From positions 1 to 6,321 of the forward strand of contig JBDKTK010000429.1 in the NCBI GenBank assembly GCA_039680225.1: a DNA stretch of 6,321 nt, in the 5' to 3' direction. This document shows, in pieces, positions 1 through 3,881 of the stretch. Numbering within the stretch: position 1 is the first letter of the stretch; every line of letters starts with the position of its first letter. The notes beneath the pieces were generated by a model. It was not told where the DNA came from. It did not search any database and saw only the letters and a program-made list of their open reading frames with translations. The position numbers and the translations under genes were made by a program. The stretch is from JBDKTK01 sp039680225 (GTDB lineage Bacteria; Desulfobacterota; Syntrophia; Syntrophales; UBA4778).

Positions 1-1238
1 CGGATCAGCTGCTCGACGATCCTGCCCTTTGACCTTGCCACCTCGTATTGCGCCGGAGTGGCAGAGATATAAAGCCGTTGCTGGGGATATAATTCGTACT
101 CCTCGAATTTAAGGGGGCGGTTGTCCAGGGCCGAGGGAAGGCGAAATCCGTAATTGACCAGGGTTTCCTTACGCGACCTGTCGCCCCGGTACATTCCCCC
201 GATCTGAGGGATGGTCACATGGCTCTCGTCAATAATGAGCCGGGCATTGCCAGGCAGGTAGTCCATGAGAGTGGGCGGCGGTTCGCCCTGCTTCCTGCCG
301 GTCAGGTGCCGGGAATAATTTTCAATACCCTGGCAGTATCCCATCTCCTCCAGCATTTCGAGATCGAATCTCGTCCTCTGCTCGAGCCGCTGCGCCTCCA
401 GGAGCTTGTTTTCCGATTTCAGGAAAGCGAGCCGCTCTCCCAGCTCCGCACTTATTGTTTCCAATGCCCTCTCGATCGTGGACCTTGGCGTGACATAATG
501 GCTGCCCGGGAAAACGGATATGTGGTGGACTTCTTCGAGCTTGCGTCCCCGCAATGGGTCCATTATCGAAATTGCATCAATTGTATCGCCGAAAAGCTCC
601 ACCCGGATCGCCCTGTCCTGCTCGTGGGCCGGGTAAATCTCCACGATATCTCCGCGCACCCGGAAAGTCCCCCTGTGGAAATCGATGTCGTTGCGCTCGT
701 ACTGGATCTCGACAAGTCGCCTGAGCATATCGTCCCGCCTCATGTTCATCCCTTTTTCCAGGAGCAGCAGCATGCCGTAATACGCCTCGGGCGACCCGAT
801 GCCGTAAATGCAGGAGACGCTGGCCACAATGATGACATCCCGTCTTTCAAGGAGGGAGCGGGTAGCCGAGTGGCGCATTTTATCGATTTCCTCGTTAATC
901 GCGGAGTCCTTCTCGATATACGTGTCGGTAGTGGGAATGTATGCTTCAGGCTGGTAATAATCATAATAGCTGACAAAGTATTCCACCGCGTTATCCGGAA
1001 ACAGCAGCTTGAATTCGGAATAGAGCTGAGCCGCCAGGGTCTTGTTATGGGCTATCACGAGGGCCGGCCTGTTCACGGCATTAATGACGTTGGCTATGGA
1101 AAAGGTCTTGCCGGAGCCCGTAACCCCGAGCAGTACCTGGTCCTGGTATCCCTTCTCGACCCCTTTCACCAGGGCGTCAATCGCCCGGGGCTGGTCCCCG
1201 CTGGGTGTAAAATCTGTTTGAATGTTAAATTGGCCCAT
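1..1238 (-). CDS. uvrB: UvrB, excinuclease ABC subunit B (N-terminal 412 residues, cut by the window edge)
   Basis: UvrB receives damaged DNA from UvrA, verifies the lesion with its ATPase/helicase core and recruits UvrC for incision (nucleotide excision repair, cytoplasm). I translated the minus strand from the ATG at 1238. The Walker A motif GVTGSGKT is at residues 38-45. The damage-probing beta-hairpin region beginning YYDYYQPEAY is at about 91-100, the UvrA-interacting domain 2 falls roughly at 150-250, and the Walker B DESH is at 337-340. GGMYRGDRSRKETL and the helicase motif SATPAQYE follow. The reading frame is open to the edge, ending at about residue 412 of the usual 660-680, so helicase domain 3 and the C-terminal UvrC-binding motif lie outside. 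An AAAGGA ribosome binding site sits 11 bases before the ATG, and a good promoter lies further upstream. No internal stop or frameshift was seen. The family assignment is near certain from colinear similarity to E. coli UvrB as I recall it. Confidence 0.97.
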   Translation of the reverse strand, partial: MGQFNIQTDFTPSGDQPRAIDALVKGVEKGYQDQVLLGVTGSGKTFSIANVINAVNRPALVIAHNKTLAAQLYSEFKLLFPDNAVEYFVSYYDYYQPEAYIPTTDTYIEKDSAINEEIDKMRHSATRSLLERRDVIIVASVSCIYGIGSPEAYYGMLLLLEKGMNMRRDDMLRRLVEIQYERNDIDFHRGTFRVRGDIVEIYPAHEQDRAIRVELFGDTIDAISIMDPLRGRKLEEVHHISVFPGSHYVTPRSTIERALETISAELGERLAFLKSENKLLEAQRLEQRTRFDLEMLEEMGYCQGIENYSRHLTGRKQGEPPPTLMDYLPGNARLIIDESHVTIPQIGGMYRGDRSRKETLVNYGFRLPSALDNRPLKFEEYELYPQQRLYISATPAQYEVARSKGRIVEQLI

Positions 1239-1258
1239 AAATGACTGATTCCTTTAAG

Positions 1259-1268
1259 TATTCGAATA
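1259..1268. promoter_or_regulatory. Palindrome at the predicted uvrB transcription start (possible operator)
   Basis: TATTCGAATA is a perfect 10-bp palindrome lying between the uvrB -10 box and start codon, where a repressor would block transcription. uvrB is SOS-controlled by LexA in many bacteria, but the site matches neither the enterobacterial CTGT-N8-ACAG nor the Bacillus GAAC-N4-GTTC box. LexA sites differ among lineages, so identity is open. A palindrome this short can also arise by chance in AT-rich promoter DNA. Confidence 0.25.
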
Positions 1269-1277
1269 TGCTAATAT
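1269..1277 (+). promoter_or_regulatory. Possible extended -10 promoter for the FAH-family gene
   Basis: TG-C-TAATAT (1269-1277) resembles an extended -10 element. The -10 hexamer matches four of six consensus bases. No convincing -35 box lies 17 bases upstream (TTCCTT at 1249-1254 is poor). It overlaps the divergent uvrB promoter, so the two would compete. This is the best plus-strand candidate in the gap but is weak. Confidence 0.2.
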
Positions 1278-1301
1278 ATCCGCTTCGAGAGCGGGGGTCA
1301 A
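1273..1301 (-). promoter_or_regulatory. Sigma70-type promoter of uvrB
   Basis: On the minus strand there is TTGACC (1301-1296) as a -35 box, exactly 17 bases of spacer, then TATATT (1278-1273) as a -10 box. Each box has one mismatch to consensus (TTGACA and TATAAT). Transcription would start near 1266, giving a short leader of about 28 bases before the uvrB ATG. Spacing, box quality and position all agree; start-site mapping has not been done. Confidence 0.7.
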
Positions 1302-1309
1302 TACCCCGC
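1291..1309. repeat. GC-rich inverted repeat over the uvrB -35 box
   Basis: GCGGGG (1291-1296) and CCCCGC (1304-1309) are perfect inverted arms around a 7-base centre. The centre holds most of the uvrB -35 hexamer. The same element lies 24-42 bases upstream of the FAH-family start codon on the other strand, so in that transcript it would form a 6-bp GC stem in the leader. It could be a regulator binding site, a leader hairpin, or incidental. Confidence 0.4.
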
Positions 1310-1321
1310 CGGACAATTTAC

Positions 1322-1326
1322 AGGAG
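1322..1326 (+). promoter_or_regulatory. Ribosome binding site that decides the FAH-family start
   Basis: AGGAG at 1322-1326 directly abuts the ATG at 1327, leaving no spacer, but lies six bases before the in-frame ATG at 1333. The second spacing is in the normal range, so translation most likely begins at 1333 and not at the upstream ATG. Confidence 0.7.
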
Positions 1327-1332
1327 ATGAAA

Positions 1333-2139
1333 ATGAAAATAATCCGGTTTGAATCCGTTGAAGGCAAAATCTCTTACGGTGTTTATGACGCGAAATCGGC
1401 TGGTTCGGCAAGGGTTATAAAGGGCGATATCTTCGGGGAGTTTTCCATTTCAAGGAAAAAGGCGGAAATAAAAACCATATTGGCCCCGGTGCCCGCGCCG
1501 AATGTCTTTGCCCTGGGCCTCAATTACGGCAAGCATGCCGAGGAGACCGGGATCGAGCGCCCCGATATCCCCATTGTTTTCCTCAAGGCCGTAAATACCA
1601 TAACCGGCCCGGAATCGCCGATTATACTTCCAAAGGCCGGGCCCGATGAAGTCGACTACGAGGCCGAACTGGCGGTCGTGATCGGCGCGACGGCAAAGAA
1701 TATCAGGGAAGAGGATGCTTTCCGGCACATCCTGGGGTACACGTGCGCCAATGACGTGAGCGCCCGGGACTGGCAGATGAGGAAACAGAAGGGCCAGTGG
1801 ACCAGGGGAAAAAGTTTCGACACCTTTTGCCCTCTGGGGCCCTGGATAGTTACCAAAGACGAACTGCCCGACCCGGACCGTCTCCATATCAAATCCGTGT
1901 TAAACGGCTCCGTCATGCAGGATTCGAATACATCAGACATGCTTTTCGATGTGGCTTCCGTCGTGAGCGACCTGAGCCGTTCGGTAACCCTCCTGCCCGG
2001 GACGGTCATCCTGACCGGCACTCCCCCGGGAGTCGGCTTTGCGAGAAAACCCCCGGTATTCCTGCGCCCGGGCGACCGGGTTACGGTGTCAATCGAAGGG
2101 ATAGGCGATCTTTCGAACCCCGTCCGGGCCGAATTATAA
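1333..2139 (+). CDS. Fumarylacetoacetate hydrolase (FAH) family protein
   Basis: This is a metal-dependent cytoplasmic enzyme of the FAH superfamily. Members hydrolyse, decarboxylate or isomerise beta-keto or 2-oxo-ene acids such as acylpyruvates, oxaloacetate or homoprotocatechuate-pathway intermediates. From the ATG at 1333 it has 268 residues. A short variable N-terminal part precedes the FAH core at about 50-268. The core shows FALGLNYGKHAEE (59-71; His68 at the position of the catalytic His), FLKAVNTITG, the metal ligands in DYEAELAVVIG (Glu110, Glu112), Asp141 in NDVSARD, then RGKSFDTFCPLGPW and the C-terminal ILTGTPPGVGF and PGDRVTVSIEGIG. The predicted metal and catalytic residues are intact. 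Length fits the FAHD1/HpcE/YcgM-like single-domain group. Substrate cannot be assigned: no aromatic-degradation genes adjoin it. fdhE follows 62 bases downstream and may be cotranscribed. Family assignment is firm, specific reaction unknown. Confidence 0.93.
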   Translation: MKIIRFESVEGKISYGVYDAKSAGSARVIKGDIFGEFSISRKKAEIKTILAPVPAPNVFALGLNYGKHAEETGIERPDIPIVFLKAVNTITGPESPIILPKAGPDEVDYEAELAVVIGATAKNIREEDAFRHILGYTCANDVSARDWQMRKQKGQWTRGKSFDTFCPLGPWIVTKDELPDPDRLHIKSVLNGSVMQDSNTSDMLFDVASVVSDLSRSVTLLPGTVILTGTPPGVGFARKPPVFLRPGDRVTVSIEGIGDLSNPVRAEL

Positions 2140-2144
2140 AAAGC

Positions 2145-2173
2145 TTGCCCCTGCTGCGAAAACCAAATATACC
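2145..2173 (+). promoter_or_regulatory. Weak candidate promoter for fdhE
   Basis: TTGCCC (2145-2150), a 17-base spacer and TATACC (2168-2173) match four of six bases in each consensus box. They lie in the 62-base gap before fdhE, which would give a leader of about 20 bases. The alternative is simple cotranscription with the FAH-family gene, for which the gap is short enough. Confidence 0.3.
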
Positions 2174-2201
2174 GTAGCCTCGGTTATGAGAGGAGACATT
2201 T

Positions 2202-3089
2202 ATGAGCAAAAAATTAAACGAGATTTTACAAAATATAGAAGATTACAAGAATGAAAACCCGCATTACAAGGAACTCCTGGAGATGCTGGAAGAGATACTG
2301 ATCCTGCGGGAGGAGTTCAGGCGAAAAATTACCCATGACGTCTTTGGGATAGAGCAGGCCCTGGTTGTCTCCAAGCTTTCGGGAGGGCTTCCCTTAATCG
2401 ATTTCACAGCGGGCAAATTCGATCTGGAGCAGCCGAAAGAGTATTTTATGGCGCTTCTGAAGATAGCCGAGCGCTTTCATCCCGAAGAAACGAAGGCTGT
2501 CCTGCAGGAGATGGAAAGCGGGGAAGTCGATTACGAATCAATGGTCCGCGATACATTCATAGCCCCTCCCCCCGAGCCGGCTGAAGCCGCTGAATCAGCC
2601 GATGCGACGGAAACAGATAATGAAACCGAGGGCGAACAGCCCGACGATGAAAACAGGGGCTTTGACCTGATAGGCTTCTTCCTTGAAGAAAGCCTCCGGC
2701 CGGCCATGGAGCTGACCGCGGAACGCTATGCCTCGATAATTCCCAATTCCGGATGGTCTGAAGGGTATTGTCCTGTTTGCGGCAAGGACCCGAAGATCGG
2801 CACCCTGAAAGAAGAGGAAGGCAGAAAGTTCCTCTTTTGCAACCAGTGCGGGACCGAGTGGCTGTTCCGCAGGATTAATTGCCCCTTTTGCGGAAACGAA
2901 GAGCAGAAGAACCTCTCTTATTTCACTGTGAACAGCGACGAGAGGTACAGGGTGGATGTGTGCGACGCGTGCAAGCGCTACGTCAAGATTGTCGACCTGA
3001 GAAACAGCAACAAAGATGCGGACCTGGACGTGGAGGATATTGCGACCCTGCATTTAGACATGCTGGCCAATGAGGAAGGTTATCATTAG
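2202..3089 (+). CDS. fdhE: FdhE, formate dehydrogenase maturation/accessory protein
   Basis: FdhE proteins are cytoplasmic rubredoxin-like chaperones needed for assembly of active molybdenum/tungsten formate dehydrogenases. In E. coli, FdhE binds the catalytic subunit and iron. This 295-residue protein is close to the family length (about 300). A helical N-terminal domain (1-120) is followed by an acidic, Pro/Ala/Glu-rich linker (122-152). The C-terminal metal-binding domain has four CxxC pairs: Cys190/193 (YCPVCG), Cys213/216 (FCNQCG), Cys227/230 (NCPFCG) and Cys254/257 (VCDACK). GTEWLFRRINCPFCGN is a typical family block. AGGAG at 2191-2195 is six bases before the ATG, a clear start. It sits 62 bases after the FAH-family gene and is followed by a strong terminator. 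No formate dehydrogenase subunit or fdhD is adjacent, so its client enzyme must be encoded elsewhere. The cysteine pattern makes the call secure. Confidence 0.93.
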   Translation: MSKKLNEILQNIEDYKNENPHYKELLEMLEEILILREEFRRKITHDVFGIEQALVVSKLSGGLPLIDFTAGKFDLEQPKEYFMALLKIAERFHPEETKAVLQEMESGEVDYESMVRDTFIAPPPEPAEAAESADATETDNETEGEQPDDENRGFDLIGFFLEESLRPAMELTAERYASIIPNSGWSEGYCPVCGKDPKIGTLKEEEGRKFLFCNQCGTEWLFRRINCPFCGNEEQKNLSYFTVNSDERYRVDVCDACKRYVKIVDLRNSNKDADLDVEDIATLHLDMLANEEGYH

Positions 3090-3111
3090 CAAAACAGTGC
3101 AATAAAAAATT

Positions 3112-3157
3112 AAGGCTGTTCAAAAGCGCTCAAACCACGTTTTTCAACAGCCTTTTT
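3112..3157 (+). terminator. Rho-independent terminator after fdhE
   Basis: AAGGCTGTT (3112-3120) and AACAGCCTT (3146-3154) form a perfect 9-bp stem. After a C/C mismatch it can extend by AAAA/TTTT (3122-3125 with 3141-3144), leaving a 15-base loop. A run of five T (3153-3157) follows, then AATTA. An A-rich stretch before the left arm gives some terminator character on the opposite strand too, though no minus-strand gene ends here. It closes the FAH/fdhE transcript and ends just before the nth ribosome binding site. Confidence 0.8.
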
Positions 3158-3172
3158 AATTAGGATAAGCTT

Positions 3173-3826
3173 ATGCGTGACGGGGACATAGGTCCGGTTA
3201 TCCGGATGATAAAAAAAGATCTCGCCGGCTACATGCCCCCTGTAAGCACCATGGCTGCGGAGGGGGCCAACTCCTTTAAACTCCTGATCGCCACGGTTTT
3301 AAGCTCCCGGACCAAAGACGAGGTCTCGGGGCCCGCTGCCGAAAGACTTATCCTTTCAGCCGATACCCCGCAAAAAATGCTCGATTTGGGCGAGGACCGG
3401 ATAAAAGAGGCGATCTACCCGGTCGGCTTTTACAATACTAAGGCCCGGAACATCATTTCCCTTTGCCGCGACCTGATTGAAAAATACGACTCCCGGGTGC
3501 CGGAATCGATAGATGAGCTGCTGAAATTACCGGGGGTGGGGAGGAAAACGGCGAACCTGGTTGTCAGTCTCGCGTTCGGCGGGGCGGGGATCTGTGTTGA
3601 CGTCCACGTGCACAGGATTTCCAACCGCCTGGGTTACGTGCAGACCAGAACTCCCGAACAGACCGAAATGGCCCTGCGGGCCAAACTCCCCAGGAGATAC
3701 TGGCATGTATTTAACACGCTTTTGGTTGGACATGGCCAGAAAACATGCCGGCCTGTATCGCCGTTTTGCAGCCGCTGCCCGGTGTTCCGGTATTGTGACA
3801 GGGTGGGGGTTACCGAGAGCCGATAG
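3173..3826 (+). CDS. nth: Endonuclease III, bifunctional DNA glycosylase/AP lyase
   Basis: Nth excises oxidised pyrimidines (for example thymine glycol) from DNA and cleaves the abasic site by beta-elimination in base excision repair. The 217 residues match the family length (E. coli 211). The helix-hairpin-helix motif LPGVGRKTAN (119-128) contains catalytic Lys125, and VDVHVHR (142-148) contains catalytic Asp143; these correspond to E. coli Lys120 and Asp138. The C-terminal [4Fe-4S] signature C-x6-C-x2-C-x5-C is intact at Cys192, 199, 202 and 208. The N-terminal helix carries LLIATVLSSRTKDE (37-50), where E. coli has LSAQ; an SRTKDE-type sequence is, in my recollection, more typical of archaeal-like Nth proteins. 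AGGA at 3162-3165, seven bases before the ATG, supports the start. The gene starts 15 bases after a terminator and ends convergent to the CysM-CysRS gene, so it probably forms its own transcript. The call is secure. Confidence 0.95.
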   Translation: MRDGDIGPVIRMIKKDLAGYMPPVSTMAAEGANSFKLLIATVLSSRTKDEVSGPAAERLILSADTPQKMLDLGEDRIKEAIYPVGFYNTKARNIISLCRDLIEKYDSRVPESIDELLKLPGVGRKTANLVVSLAFGGAGICVDVHVHRISNRLGYVQTRTPEQTEMALRAKLPRRYWHVFNTLLVGHGQKTCRPVSPFCSRCPVFRYCDRVGVTESR

Positions 3827-3832
3827 ACATTA

Positions 3833-3861
3833 CCCTCCCCATTTTAAAGGGAGTTGGAGGG
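3833..3861. repeat. Inverted repeat between the convergent genes
   Basis: CCCTCC (3833-3838) pairs with GGAGGG (3856-3861), and an alternative inner stem CTCCC/GGGAG (3835-3839 with 3849-3853) encloses an AT-rich loop. The element occupies most of the 55-base gap between the nth stop and the fusion-gene stop. AATTTTC follows on the plus side, so it may weakly terminate nth. The CCCTCCCC...GGGAG...GGAGGG layout also looks like a dispersed GC-rich repeat, which a genome-wide search would show. Confidence 0.4.
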
Positions 3862-3881
3862 AATTTTCTCGACCGATAACT

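Noticed and set aside
309..773. The idea that the C-terminal half (protein residues 309-773 of the fusion) is an MshC-type cysteine ligase and not a CysRS
   Set aside because: The half retains the full CysRS length, including the DDDLN helical domain and the C-terminal DTPEGTVW segment. MshC proteins are shorter and lack this tRNA-binding end, as I recall.
219..1244. Long plus-strand open frame of 341 codons
   Set aside because: It is antisense to uvrB, whose minus-strand translation matches the family throughout. The plus-strand product resembles no family I know and has a composition typical of a shadow frame.
1797..2177. Alternative plus-strand frame overlapping the end of the FAH-family gene
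   Set aside because: The FAH frame is intact with all family motifs through 2139, so this is an out-of-frame shadow and not evidence of a frameshift or overlapping gene.
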